This document shows, piece after piece, positions 23,422 to 32,717 of a DNA stretch of 64,000 nucleotides (its first letter is position 1; the number at the start of each line of letters is the position of its first letter). The notes under the pieces are model-generated. The model ran no database searches, was not told the DNA's origin, and worked only from the letters and a program-made list of their open reading frames with translations. Source of the stretch: Frateuria_A sp051900425 (GTDB taxonomy: Bacteria; Pseudomonadota; Gammaproteobacteria; Xanthomonadales; Rhodanobacteraceae); contig NZ_JBHZGK010000002.1 of the NCBI RefSeq assembly GCF_051900425.1, positions 124,001 to 188,000 on the forward strand, written 5' to 3'. The position numbers were made by a program, and so were the translations under genes.

Positions 23422-23713
23422 TGTGCCAGCTATGCGGGCGAGGGCGGGGGTGAGAGGGTGTCGCAGGGACGATCGATGCGCTCGCGGTATCTGGCTTGCG
23501 TGCTGGATCCTTGCCGGTTCACGGGGAAGGTGCCTGCGGGGCGGATGGGTGAAGCCCTGCGGCGGGCTGACACGGATATCGCTCGCCAAAGTCGCTCCCA
23601 GCCGCCTGTCGGCAGCCTCCCGCGGCCGCGGCGGCGGGCTTGATGTTGGGCACGTCGCTTCGGGCAAAAAAAGACCCGCCACCGGGGCGGGCCTTTTTGC
23701 CGGGCGGGGGCGC
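23422..23713. other. Intergenic region with repeat fragment and terminator
   Basis: 292 bases between hprK and hpf. It holds the hpf terminator and, around 23518-23580, a partial copy of the GGGGAAGGTGCC-GGCGGATGGG extragenic repeat seen complete at 58700-58870. No gene. Confidence 0.5.
23666..23699 (-). terminator. Terminator of hpf
   Basis: Read on the minus strand: stem GGCCCGCC, loop CCGGT, stem GGCGGGTC, then a run of seven T. A plus-strand T-run also exists, so it could work in both directions. Confidence 0.85.
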
Positions 23714-24037
23714 TCAGCCGATCTGGCGGGCTTCCCGCGCCTCCTGCTGGTGCTTGTCGGTCACCTTGTCGCGATGGCGACGCAACTGCGCGGCGAGCTT
23801 GTCGAACACCATGTCGATGGAGGCGTACATGTCCGCACCGCACGCCGCCGCATGAAGCGCGGCACCCGTGGTGCTCAAGGTGGCGTCGGCGCAGTGCTGC
23901 AGCTTGTCGATCGACAGCACCATGGTCAGGCCCAGGCACCTTTCGTCGAGGCGGGTCAGGCGATCGAGCCGGGACTCGGCATGCGCACGCAGGGCGGGCG
24001 TGACTTCGATCTGCTGGCCGGTGAGTTGGAACTGCAT
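23714..24037 (-). CDS. hpf: Ribosome hibernation promoting factor, short form
   Basis: A 107-residue HPF/RaiA-family protein, beginning MQFQLTGQQIEVTPALRAH, with the typical SIDMVFDKLAAQLRRHRDK segment. It binds the small ribosomal subunit and promotes 100S dimers in starved cells. It lies directly downstream of rpoN, the standard position in gammaproteobacteria. Confidence 0.95.
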   Translation of the reverse strand: MQFQLTGQQIEVTPALRAHAESRLDRLTRLDERCLGLTMVLSIDKLQHCADATLSTTGAALHAAACGADMYASIDMVFDKLAAQLRRHRDKVTDKHQQEAREARQIG

Positions 24038-24161
24038 GGGGCGCCTCCTCTGTTACGGGCCGCCGTGGGGCGGCGGGTTCGCATGCCGTGGCGGCATGCC
24101 GGTTCACTCATTCGTATGGGATCGTTCGGGCCGGTTCCAAGTGCTGGGTTTCAGGGGACGG

Positions 24162-25604
24162 TCAGCCAGCGCGCTGGCGCTCGCTGGAACTGGGGATGCG
24201 CAGGGCCTCGCGGTACTTGGCGACGGTGCGGCGGGCCACCTGGATGCCCTTGCGGTTGAGCTCCTCGGCCAGGGCCTGGTCGGACAGCGGCTTGCGTGCG
24301 TCCTCGGCGTCGACGAGTTTCTTGATCATCGCCTGGATGGCGGTGGCCGAGGCGCCGCCACCGTCCTCGGTCGAGACGCCACTGGAGAAGAAGTACTTGA
24401 GTTCGAACGTGCCGCGCGGGGTATGGATGTACTTGCGCGTGGTCACGCGCGAGATGGTCGATTCGTGCATGCCGACTTCCTCGGCGACCTCGCGCAGGAC
24501 CAGCGGGTGCATCGCTTCGGGGCCGTAGTCGAGAAAGGCGCTCTGTCGGCGCACGATCGCGTCGGCGACCTTCAGCAGCGTCTCGGCGCGCGATTCCAGG
24601 CTCTTGATCAACCAGCGCGCCTCCTGCAGCTGGCCGCGCATCCAGCTGGCATCCTCGCCGCGCGCCTGCGCGATCAGGCTGCAGTAGTGCTGGTTGAGGC
24701 CCAGCCGGGGCTGGCAGTCGGGGTTGAGGCTCACCTTCCAGCGGCTGCCTTCCTTGTAGGCGTAGACGTCCGGCGCCACGTACTCGACCGGCGTGGCGTC
24801 GAGTGCGGCGCCCGGGCGCGGGTCGAGGCTGCGGATCAGCAGCGCCGCGGCGGCGACTTCTTCCTCGCTCGCGCGCAGCTTGCGCGCGAGCTTGGCGACG
24901 TCGTTGCGTGCGAGCAGTTCGAGTTCGCCGGCGACGATCTGCAGCGCGAGCCCGCGCTGGGGCGTGTCCGCATCGAACTGCTCCAGCTGCACGCGCAGGC
25001 AATCGCGCAGGTCGAGGCTGGCGATGCCGGTGGGATCGAACCGCTGCAGCTGCCGGCGTACCGCCTCCACCTCGTCGGCGCCCGCGTCGAGGTCCGCCGG
25101 CAACGCCGCGAGCACGCCTTCGATGCCTTCGGCGAGGTAGCCGTCGGCGTTGAGCGCGTCGATGATGACGGTGGCGATCAGGCGCTGCCGCGTATTGAAG
25201 GGCGACAGGTTCAACTGCCAAAGCAGGTGTTCCTGCAGGGTTTCTGGCGCGGCGTTCTGGGGTTCGAAGTCCTCCTCGCCGCGGCTGCCCGATGGCGCGC
25301 TGCTGCCGAGCGAGAAATCGATGGGCGCCTCGGCGGGGCCATCGGTCTCGCCCCAGTCGGCGCCGTCGTCCACGTTGTGGTCGACGGTGGGCGCCTCGGC
25401 CGGAGCGGCGCTGAAGCCTTCTTCTTCGGTTTCGCCGGGCTCCGCCGATTCTTCCTCGAACTCCAGCAGCGGGTTGCCTTCGGCGATCTGCCGAAGTTCC
25501 GCTTCCAGCTCCAGCTGCGACAGCTGCAACAGCCGGATCGCCTGCTGCAACTGCGGCGTCAGGGTGAGCTGTTGGTTGAGTCGGAACTGGAGTCCGGGTT
25601 TCAT
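24162..25604 (-). CDS. rpoN: RNA polymerase sigma-54 factor
   Basis: A 480-residue sigma-54. Region I is the Gln/Leu-rich start LQFRLNQQLTLTPQLQQAIR, region II is acidic, and the C-terminal RpoN box is ARRTVAKYRE. The ATG at 25604 (MKPGLQ) is the conserved start; the frame extends to 25634. It directs transcription from -24/-12 promoters with enhancer-binding ATPases. Placed between lptB and hpf. Confidence 0.96.
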   Translation of the reverse strand: MKPGLQFRLNQQLTLTPQLQQAIRLLQLSQLELEAELRQIAEGNPLLEFEEESAEPGETEEEGFSAAPAEAPTVDHNVDDGADWGETDGPAEAPIDFSLGSSAPSGSRGEEDFEPQNAAPETLQEHLLWQLNLSPFNTRQRLIATVIIDALNADGYLAEGIEGVLAALPADLDAGADEVEAVRRQLQRFDPTGIASLDLRDCLRVQLEQFDADTPQRGLALQIVAGELELLARNDVAKLARKLRASEEEVAAAALLIRSLDPRPGAALDATPVEYVAPDVYAYKEGSRWKVSLNPDCQPRLGLNQHYCSLIAQARGEDASWMRGQLQEARWLIKSLESRAETLLKVADAIVRRQSAFLDYGPEAMHPLVLREVAEEVGMHESTISRVTTRKYIHTPRGTFELKYFFSSGVSTEDGGGASATAIQAMIKKLVDAEDARKPLSDQALAEELNRKGIQVARRTVAKYREALRIPSSSERQRAG

Positions 25605-25704
25605 GCCAGCCGGTGCGGAGGGACGTGGGATCATCCTACCCCGGCGGGTGTGACGCGACCATAGCGATGGCAGGTGCTGGCGGGCCCTGCGTCACATCAC
25701 CGCT

Positions 25705-26424
25705 TCAGAGCTTGAACTCGCGCCCCAGATAGACCTCACGCACCTTCTCGTCGGCAAGGATGTGCGCGGGCGTGCCGCGCGAGAGCACCTCACCGTCGTT
25801 CAGGATGTAGGCGCGGTCGCAGATGCCCAGCGTCTCGCGCACGTTGTGATCGGTGATCAGCACGCCGATGCCGCGTTCCTTCAGGTGGCGCACGATGCGC
25901 TGGATCTCGCCCACCGAGATCGGGTCGACGCCGGCGAACGGCTCGTCCAGCAGCATGTAGCGCGGCTGTGCGGCCAGCGCGCGGGCAATCTCCACGCGGC
26001 GGCGCTCGCCGCCGGAAAGGCTGATGCCTTTCTGGCCGGCAATGTGGGCGATCTTCAGCTCGTCCATCAGGCCTTCGAGCTGTTCGTTGCGCTGGCGGGC
26101 GGTGAGGCCCTCGCGCAGCTCCAGCACCGCCATGATGTTGTCGGCCACCGAGAGCCGGCGGAACACCGAGGCCTCCTGCGGCAGATAGCCGATGCCCAGC
26201 CGGGCGCGGGCGTGCATGGGCAGCCCGGTGATGTCCTGCCGGTCCAGCCGGATGGTGCCGCCGTCGGCCTCGACCAGGCCCACCACCATGTAGAAGCAGG
26301 TGGTCTTGCCGGCACCGTTGGGGCCGAGCAGGCCGACCACTTCGCCCTGGCGGATCGAAAAACCGAAATCGCGCACGACCTGGCGCGAGCGGTAGCGTTT
26401 CTGCAGGCCTTCGGCAGCGAGCAT
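25705..26424 (-). CDS. lptB: LPS export ABC transporter ATP-binding protein
   Basis: A 239-residue ABC ATPase with Walker A GPNGAGKT, signature LSGGERRR and Walker B YMLLDEPFAGVDP. It powers extraction of lipopolysaccharide from the inner membrane with LptFG (not in this window). It begins 3 bp after lptA. Confidence 0.96.
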   Translation of the reverse strand: MLAAEGLQKRYRSRQVVRDFGFSIRQGEVVGLLGPNGAGKTTCFYMVVGLVEADGGTIRLDRQDITGLPMHARARLGIGYLPQEASVFRRLSVADNIMAVLELREGLTARQRNEQLEGLMDELKIAHIAGQKGISLSGGERRRVEIARALAAQPRYMLLDEPFAGVDPISVGEIQRIVRHLKERGIGVLITDHNVRETLGICDRAYILNDGEVLSRGTPAHILADEKVREVYLGREFKL

Positions 26425-26427
26425 CGG

Positions 26428-27042
26428 TCAGGGCTGCCCGCTGCTGGTGGCGGGGGCGGGCGCGCTGGCAGCGGATGCCGGCCTTGTGGCGGGTGTGGCC
26501 GCTTGCGACTTCGGCTGGGGCTTGAAGATCATGTGCACGCGACCGTCGCCGCCGCTGTCGCCGGTCATCTCGCTGGTCTGCGTGTTGTAGGTGAGGCGGT
26601 CGCCGTGCGCCTCGCCGCGGCCCTGCTGGGTGATCGAGGCGTGACCCTGCAGCACGGCGAAGTCCCTGGCCACCTGGTAGTCGATGGTGGCGGCCGCGCC
26701 CTGCATCAGGTTGCCGTTGTCGTCCAGCTGCTGGATGTGCGCCGGGCTGCCGGTGAGCACCACGCTGTCGATCTCGGCGTTCGCATCGAAGTGCACCTTG
26801 GCCAGGTCGCCGGTGGCCTTCAGCGAGCCCTGGGTGATCACCACGTTGCCCTTGAGCGTGGTGGTGCTATCGGGCTTGCGGAAACCGTCGAAGTGCGAGG
26901 CCTGCACGTCCATCGGCTGGTCGCGGTCGGTGCGCTTGGCCTGTACCGGCGCCAGCACCAGCAGGCCCAGCAGGGCCAGCGCCCAGCTGGCGCGGGTGCT
27001 AGCGCGCGTGCTGGCGGGGCGGGAACGTGGCATGGACGTCAT
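26428..27042 (-). CDS. lptA: LPS transport periplasmic protein LptA
   Basis: About 204 residues. The signal peptide is SWALALLGLLVLAPVQA, the LptA/OstA domain starts QPMDVQASHFDGF, and an Ala/Pro-rich tail follows (about 170-204). The start at 27042 is chosen for the GGAG 8 bases upstream; MPRSRP at 27033 is an alternative. The gene overlaps the end of lptC by 44 bp. LptA forms the periplasmic bridge for LPS. Confidence 0.93.
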   Translation of the reverse strand: MTSMPRSRPASTRASTRASWALALLGLLVLAPVQAKRTDRDQPMDVQASHFDGFRKPDSTTTLKGNVVITQGSLKATGDLAKVHFDANAEIDSVVLTGSPAHIQQLDDNGNLMQGAAATIDYQVARDFAVLQGHASITQQGRGEAHGDRLTYNTQTSEMTGDSGGDGRVHMIFKPQPKSQAATPATRPASAASAPAPATSSGQP

Positions 27043-27595
27043 CGAGCAGCTCCAGGTGTTTGTCGTTGAGGTCGGCACGCATGCCGACGCCGTGGATTCT
27101 AGTGCCGCCCTGCACCAGCTGCGCCGGCGCGGCCGTCTCGAGACGGTTCTGCTTCGGCCAGGCGGTGACGTCGGACGTGTCGATCGTCGTGCGCGGCGTG
27201 TCGTCGAACGCGGCCCGCTCCAGGTGCACCGGCCCCTGCAGCTTGAGCAGGGTGCCGTCGTGGTTGACCCAGCCGTACAGCGAGTGGCCAAGCCAGTCGG
27301 GCACCGCCGGCTGGTTGGAGGGCAGGCGGAATTCGGGCGCGTTGATGTACAGCGATTCGTCGCCCTCGCGCCGTTCCAGTTGCGGCGCGTGGATCAGGAA
27401 GCTGGGCAGGCCGTCGGTGCCGTACTGGGTCAGCCTGAAGTCGGTCAGCGTGTAGCCCGAGCGTGGCGGGCCGACGAACTCGTTGGCCTTCGGCGGCGGG
27501 CCGATCCACCACAGCAACAGCTGGGCCACGCCAGCGAGCAGCGCGACCACGACGATGGCCGCCGCGAGGCGGCGATCGCGCAGCCACTCCCTCAC
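26999..27595 (-). CDS. lptC: LPS export protein LptC
   Basis: A 198-residue protein with one N-terminal membrane anchor (AAAIVVVALLAGVAQLLLWW) and a periplasmic beta-jellyroll domain (GYTLTDFRLTQYGTDG, LYGWVNHDG). It passes LPS from LptBFG to LptA. It overlaps kdsC by 4 bp and lptA by 44 bp. Confidence 0.92.
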   Translation of the reverse strand: MREWLRDRRLAAAIVVVALLAGVAQLLLWWIGPPPKANEFVGPPRSGYTLTDFRLTQYGTDGLPSFLIHAPQLERREGDESLYINAPEFRLPSNQPAVPDWLGHSLYGWVNHDGTLLKLQGPVHLERAAFDDTPRTTIDTSDVTAWPKQNRLETAAPAQLVQGGTRIHGVGMRADLNDKHLELLDDVHATFPPRQHAR

Positions 27596-28143
27596 CGCCA
27601 GCGCTCCTTCTCATTGCCGGCCTTGCCCTGGGCGTGCAGGATCAGGTCGCAGACCTCCCGCGCGCCGCCCTGGCCGCCGGCGCGGCTGGTGGTCCATTGC
27701 GCCTGTTCGATCACCCATGGGTGGGCGTTGGCCACGGCCACGGCGAGCCCGGCGATACGCATCGCCGGAAGGTCGGGCAGGTCGTCGCCGACGAAGGCGA
27801 CCTGCTCGGGCGCCAGCTTCAGCGCGTCGAGCAGTTCCAGCAGGCACACTCGCTTGTCGCCCTGGCCCTGGTAGACGTGGGTGATGCCCAGTTCCTCGGC
27901 ACGCAGCGCCACCGGGTGGCTGATCCGCGCGCTGATGATCGCCACCTGCACGCCATGCACCTGCAGCCGCTTCAGGCCCAGGCCGTCCTGCACGAAGAAC
28001 ACCTTGGTCTCACGACCGTCTTCGCCGTAGTACAGGCGGCCGTCGGTCAACGTGCCGTCCACGTCGAACACCGCCAGGCGGATGCCGGCGGCGCGGGCAA
28101 GCAGGTCGGCGGGGAGGTTGGTGAGGTAGGAAGAAGTGGGCAC
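27592..28143 (-). CDS. kdsC: 3-deoxy-D-manno-octulosonate 8-phosphate phosphatase
   Basis: A 183-residue HAD phosphatase. The motif VFDVDGTLTDG places catalytic Asp27 and Asp29; AIISAR is motif II and VGDDLPDLPAM is motif IV. It removes phosphate from Kdo-8-P during LPS inner-core synthesis. It is in operon order kdsD-kdsC-lptC. Confidence 0.95.
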   Translation of the reverse strand: MPTSSYLTNLPADLLARAAGIRLAVFDVDGTLTDGRLYYGEDGRETKVFFVQDGLGLKRLQVHGVQVAIISARISHPVALRAEELGITHVYQGQGDKRVCLLELLDALKLAPEQVAFVGDDLPDLPAMRIAGLAVAVANAHPWVIEQAQWTTSRAGGQGGAREVCDLILHAQGKAGNEKERWR

Positions 28144-28210
28144 GGTTCGGAACTGTCGTGGGGAACGTCAAAAGCGACCTTGACTGGATTGCCTGGTTGG
28201 TCGAGACAGG

Positions 28211-29218
28211 TCAGACGACCCTGGCGCGCAGCAGGTCGTGGATGTTCAGCGCGCCAACCACGCGCTGCCGCTCGTCCACCACCAGCAGCGCGTGGATCTG
28301 GTGCTTCTCCATGAGCTGAGCCGCTTCGATCGCCAGCTTGTCGGAGGTGATCGTCTTCGGGCCGCGGGTCATCAGCGCATCGACGGTGGCGCCGCGCAGG
28401 TTCACCCCTTCGTCGTCCAGCGCGCGGCGCAGGTCGCCATCGGTGAAGACGCCCAGCAGCCGCCGGTCGGCATCGACCACCGCGGTCATGCCCAGGTGCT
28501 TGCGCGTCATCTCCATCAGCGCCTCGGTGAGGCTGGCATCCGGCGCGATCGTCGGGATGCCTTCGCCGGTGTGCATGATGTCGCTGATGTGGAGCAGCAG
28601 GCGGCGGCCGAGGCTTCCGGCCGGGTGCGAACGGGCGAAATCCTCGGCAGTGAAGCCGCGCGCTTCGAGCAGCGCGATCGCCAGCGCGTCGCCCATCACG
28701 AGCGCCGCGGTCGTGCTGGCGGTCGGTGCCAGACCGAGCGGGCAGGCTTCGCTGGAGATGCTGGCGTCCAGGTGCACGTCCGCCTGGTGCGCGAGCGAGG
28801 ACTTCGGGTTGCCGGTGATGGCGATCAGCGGAATCCCCTGGCGCTTGATCACCGGCAGGATGAACAGCAGCTCGTCGGTCTCTCCGGAGTTGGACAGCGC
28901 CAGCACCACGTCGTCGGGCTGGATCATGCCCAGGTCGCCATGGCTGGCCTCGCCCGGGTGCACGAAGAACGACGGCGTGCCGGTCGAGGCCAGCGTGGCG
29001 GCGATCTTGCGCCCGATGTGGCCGGACTTGCCCATCCCGCTCACCACCAGGCGTCCGCGGCAGGCCAGGATCAGCCGGCACGCTTCGACGAAGCTGGCAT
29101 CCACCCGCGGTTCGAGCGCGCGGATCGCGGCCGCCTCGGTGGCGATCACCGTGCGCCCGCTGCGGGCGATGGCGTCCGGGTCCAGGTTGGCGACGGGCGG
29201 AGCGATGCGAGCGTTCAT
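28211..29218 (-). CDS. kdsD: Arabinose-5-phosphate isomerase
   Basis: A 335-residue protein. The SIS sugar-isomerase domain (GMGKSGHIGRKIAATLAST, SNSGETDE) is followed by two CBS domains. It converts ribulose-5-phosphate to arabinose-5-phosphate, the Kdo precursor. The start at 29218 (MNARIAPP) is preferred over 29254. It is the first gene of the leftward LPS operon and is divergent from ibaG-murA. Confidence 0.95.
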   Translation of the reverse strand: MNARIAPPVANLDPDAIARSGRTVIATEAAAIRALEPRVDASFVEACRLILACRGRLVVSGMGKSGHIGRKIAATLASTGTPSFFVHPGEASHGDLGMIQPDDVVLALSNSGETDELLFILPVIKRQGIPLIAITGNPKSSLAHQADVHLDASISSEACPLGLAPTASTTAALVMGDALAIALLEARGFTAEDFARSHPAGSLGRRLLLHISDIMHTGEGIPTIAPDASLTEALMEMTRKHLGMTAVVDADRRLLGVFTDGDLRRALDDEGVNLRGATVDALMTRGPKTITSDKLAIEAAQLMEKHQIHALLVVDERQRVVGALNIHDLLRARVV

Positions 29219-29374
29219 GGGGTCTCTGCTGGGGCGGCCGACGGCCTTTGGCATTTCTGTGCCACGGGAATTCCATTACCATGGCATATCCGCATTTTAA
29301 CGTCATATGGCCGCGCACTGGGTTCATCAACCGTTGATGCAACCGCGCCCGCGCGCCGACGATGGACCCCTCCG

Positions 29375-29614
29375 ATGGACCCTGCCCGCATCCAGGCACT
29401 GATCGAAACCGGCCTGCCCGGCGCGAATGCGCAGGTCAGCGGTGACGACGGCGTGCATTTCGAGGCCACCGTGGTGGCCAGCCAGTTCGCCGGCAAGCTG
29501 CCGCTGGCGCGCCACCGCATGGTGTACGCCACGCTGGGCGATCTGATGGGCGGGGCGATCCATGCACTGGCGCTCAAGACGTTGACTCCCGAGGAAGCCG
29601 CGGCGCGCCGCTGA
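29375..29614 (+). CDS. ibaG: BolA-family protein IbaG
   Basis: A 79-residue BolA-like protein with the conserved HFEATVVASQFAGKLPLARHRMVY segment in pieces and the invariant His. In E. coli IbaG is also encoded just before murA. BolA-type proteins bind monothiol glutaredoxins and Fe-S clusters. Confidence 0.92.
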   Translation: MDPARIQALIETGLPGANAQVSGDDGVHFEATVVASQFAGKLPLARHRMVYATLGDLMGGAIHALALKTLTPEEAAARR

Positions 29615-29653
29615 GGCTGCGCCGGCTTCCTGCTTTCCACGAAGGACCCCCTC

Positions 29654-30913
29654 ATGGCCAAGATCCTGATCAGCGGCGGCGAGCCGCTCCACGGCGAAGT
29701 CGCCATTTCCGGCGCGAAGAACGCCGTGCTGCCGATCCTCGCCGGCTGCCTGCTGGCCGACGGTCCGGTGACCATCTCCAACGTGCCACACCTGCACGAC
29801 GTGACCACCTTCATCGAACTGCTCGGCCGCATGGGGGTGAACCTGGTGCTGGACGACCGCATGAAGATGCACGTCGACCCACGCACCATCGAAAGCCACG
29901 TCGCGCCGTACGACCTGGTGCGCACCATGCGCGCCTCGATCCTGGTGCTCGGCCCGCTGGTCGCCCGTTTCGGCGAGGCTGAAGTATCGCTGCCGGGCGG
30001 TTGCGCGATCGGTTCGCGCCCGGTCGACCAGCACATCCGCGGCCTGCAGGCGCTGGGTGCCGAGGTGACCGTCGAAAACGGCTACATCCGTGCCCGCGCC
30101 AAGCGCCTGAAGGGTGCGCGCATCGCCATGGACATGGTCACCGTCACCGGCACCGAGAACATCCTGATGGCCGCCACGCTGGCCGAAGGCACCACCATCA
30201 TCGAGAACGCCGCGCAGGAGCCGGAAGTCGTCGACCTGGCGCACTGCCTGGCCGCGATGGGCGCGCAGATCGAAGGCATCGGCACCGCCACGCTCATCGT
30301 GCATGGCGTCGAGCGTCTGCACGGGGCCGAATACGAAGTGCTGCCCGACCGCATCGAGGCCGGCACCTTCCTGGTCGGCGCGGCGATGACCGGCGGCAAG
30401 GTGCGTGCCCGCGGCGCCCGCGCCGGCACGATGGACGCGGTACTGGCCAAGCTGGAGGAGGCCGGCGCGCATATCTCCACCGGCGCCGACTGGATCGAAC
30501 TGGACATGGGTGGCCGCCGTCCGAAGGCGGTCAACATCGTCACCGCGCCGTATCCGGCGTTCCCGACCGACATGCAGGCGCAGTTCACCGCGCTCAACTG
30601 CGTGGCCGAAGGCGTGGGCGTGATCACCGAGACGGTGTTCGAGAACCGCTTCATGCACGCGCAGGAACTCAAGCGCCTGGGCGCGGACATCCGCCTCGAA
30701 GGCAACACCGCCATCATCCAGGGCGTCGACCACATGAGTGGCGCGCCGATCATGGCCACCGACCTGCGCGCCTCCGCCTGCCTGGTGCTGGCCGGGCTGG
30801 TCGCGCGTGGCGATACGACGGTCGATCGCGTGTACCACATCGATCGCGGCTACGAGAACATCGAGGAGAAGCTCGGCGTGCTCGGCGCAAGGATCCGCCG
30901 TTTGCCGAGCTGA
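29654..30913 (+). CDS. murA: UDP-N-acetylglucosamine 1-carboxyvinyltransferase
   Basis: A 419-residue MurA with catalytic Cys117 (LPGGCAIGSRPVD), the Cys form that fosfomycin alkylates. It catalyses the first committed step of peptidoglycan synthesis. Lies 39 bp after ibaG and is preceded by GAAGGA. Confidence 0.97.
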   Translation: MAKILISGGEPLHGEVAISGAKNAVLPILAGCLLADGPVTISNVPHLHDVTTFIELLGRMGVNLVLDDRMKMHVDPRTIESHVAPYDLVRTMRASILVLGPLVARFGEAEVSLPGGCAIGSRPVDQHIRGLQALGAEVTVENGYIRARAKRLKGARIAMDMVTVTGTENILMAATLAEGTTIIENAAQEPEVVDLAHCLAAMGAQIEGIGTATLIVHGVERLHGAEYEVLPDRIEAGTFLVGAAMTGGKVRARGARAGTMDAVLAKLEEAGAHISTGADWIELDMGGRRPKAVNIVTAPYPAFPTDMQAQFTALNCVAEGVGVITETVFENRFMHAQELKRLGADIRLEGNTAIIQGVDHMSGAPIMATDLRASACLVLAGLVARGDTTVDRVYHIDRGYENIEEKLGVLGARIRRLPS

Positions 30914-31213
30914 CGTTCCCACGCACGCTTTTGCTCGTTGCAATAGGGCTCGTGGGCGACTCAGCGAGATCCCGTAGGGTGGGCCTCAGCCCACCAGCCG
31001 CGCGTGCGGCATACGTAGTGGACTGAAGTCAGAGCGCGAAGGGCAGCCCCGCCCCCCACCTCAGCCCCCCGGAGGGAGAGGGCGCAAAGTTCGGCCCTCC
31101 TGACCCAAACGCGCAAGCCCTTTTGCCTCAGCTCCGAGCGCCCGCGGTAAAGCGGCAGCAGCTCGTTCAAGAGCAGGCGACTGACCCATCAAGGCGAGGC
31201 GGTGCCTGGAGCG
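30914..31213. other. Intergenic region with REP-like palindrome
   Basis: 300 bases without a gene. Positions 30974-31030 carry a palindrome of the GTAGGGTGGGC-GCCCACC type, a relative of the copy at 36928-36988. A pyrimidine-rich block with CCCCCCGGAGGG follows. No clear terminator for murA. Confidence 0.6.
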
Positions 31214-31915
31214 CTACCGGAAGCTCACCAGTTCCATCGTCAGATTGCCGCCGTCCTTCTGCGACAGCTTCACCGGCAACGGATAGCGATCCGGCGCATA
31301 CCAGGCGCTGAAGCCGCGGTCGGCGTCCGTACGATCCACCCGCACGGCGTCGAAGCCCCCGGCCGGCACAGTCACCTTCTCCCTGCCGGTGACCTTGAAC
31401 CGCTGCGTCTCCACCTTCTGCCTGACCGCCACCGGCAGCGCGATCTGCTTCTGCCCGTCGCGCAGCGCCATCCCGATCGCCAGCGCGGTGGTATTGCGCT
31501 CGACCATGCCCGGCTGCGTCGCATAGGTGATCGCGCCCTTGCCTTCGTCCACGGTGACCCGGTGCTTGCCCCAATCCACCGCGACGTGGCGCTGCTTGGA
31601 CTTGATCGCCGCGTCCAGCCGATAGTCGTAGCTGAGGGCCTCGGGCACGTCGCCCTTCCAGCGGAAGCGCGAAACCTCGTCCAGGTTCGCACCCAGCAGC
31701 GCGGCGAGCCCGGACGTGCCGCGCAGGTGCTTGCTGTACTCCCACTGGCCGTTGCCGAGCGGCTTGAGGCTGACGGTGGCCTCGCCCATCGGCGAGCCGT
31801 CGCGCAGGACGCGGTAGGTGGCGGTGAACGCCTTGGGCGGAGCGGCGAGGGCAAGGCCGCTGGCGCTGGCCAGCAGCAGGGCGCCGGCGAGGCGCAGGAG
31901 GTGGCGGAAGGTCAT
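31214..31915 (-). CDS. DUF3108-domain periplasmic protein
   Basis: A 233-residue protein with a signal peptide ending LALAAPPKAF and a beta-rich DUF3108 domain (TATYRVLRDGSPMGEATVSL, FSAWYAPDRYPLPVKL). The family's function is unknown; it is commonly next to purN in Xanthomonadales. The start at 31915 follows purN by 37 bp on the same strand. Confidence 0.85.
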   Translation of the reverse strand: MTFRHLLRLAGALLLASASGLALAAPPKAFTATYRVLRDGSPMGEATVSLKPLGNGQWEYSKHLRGTSGLAALLGANLDEVSRFRWKGDVPEALSYDYRLDAAIKSKQRHVAVDWGKHRVTVDEGKGAITYATQPGMVERNTTALAIGMALRDGQKQIALPVAVRQKVETQRFKVTGREKVTVPAGGFDAVRVDRTDADRGFSAWYAPDRYPLPVKLSQKDGGNLTMELVSFR

Positions 31916-31952
31916 GCGCCCGAGTGTGCCCACCGCTCGCTGAACATCGGGT

Positions 31953-32618
31953 TCAGGCCGGCACGAGCCCGCGTTCGGCAAGCCGCATCGGGGCGGCGAG
32001 CGGCGCGCCGTCCAGCCAGGGCGTGCCATCGCGCCAGGCCAGCCGGCCTTCGGCGATCAGCGCGACCACCGCCGGCAGCAGGCGGTGTTCCAGCGGCAGC
32101 AGCCGTTGCGCCAGGCGGTGCTCGTCCTCGCCCGGTTCGATCGGCAGCACGGCCTGCGCCACCACCGGGCCGCCATCGAGTTCGGCGGTGACGAAGTGCA
32201 CGCTGGCGCCGTGTTCCCGGTCGCCCGCTTCCAGCGCGCGCCGGTGCGTGTGCAGGCCGCGGTACCTGGGCAACAGCGACGGGTGGATGTTGAGCATGCG
32301 CCCCGCCCAGGGCGCGATCGCCTCGCCATCCAGGATGCGCATGAAGCCGGCCAGCACGACCAGCTCGGTGCCGCGGGCGGCGAGCTGGCCGAACAGATCC
32401 AGGTCGAACGCGCGACGGTCCGGATACGCCTTCGGATCCAGCACCAGCGTGGGTATGCCTGCGTCGTCCGCCAGCCGCAGCGCCCCCGCGGTCGCCTTGT
32501 CGCTGGCGACCAGCACGAACTCGGCGGCCAGCTCGCCGCGCTCGCGCGCAGCCAGCAGCGCGGCGAGGTTGCTGCCGCGCCCGGAGGCGAGGACGGCGAT
32601 GCGAAGTGGGTGGGGCAT
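31953..32618 (-). CDS. purN: Phosphoribosylglycinamide formyltransferase
   Basis: A 221-residue PurN. The conserved formyl-transfer loop is MLNIHPSLLPRYRGLHTH, and the N-terminal SGRGSNL loop is present. It converts GAR to FGAR in purine synthesis using formyl-THF. It lies 99 bp after purM. Confidence 0.96.
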   Translation of the reverse strand: MPHPLRIAVLASGRGSNLAALLAARERGELAAEFVLVASDKATAGALRLADDAGIPTLVLDPKAYPDRRAFDLDLFGQLAARGTELVVLAGFMRILDGEAIAPWAGRMLNIHPSLLPRYRGLHTHRRALEAGDREHGASVHFVTAELDGGPVVAQAVLPIEPGEDEHRLAQRLLPLEHRLLPAVVALIAEGRLAWRDGTPWLDGAPLAAPMRLAERGLVPA

Positions 32619-32717
32619 GTGTGTCTGTGCCGTTCGCCGTGGGCGTGGTTCTGGCGGTCCGAAGCCGGCGGCGGGTCGGCTTCGGCGCTGCGCGCCTGCG
32701 CTCAGGGAAGTTCTGTA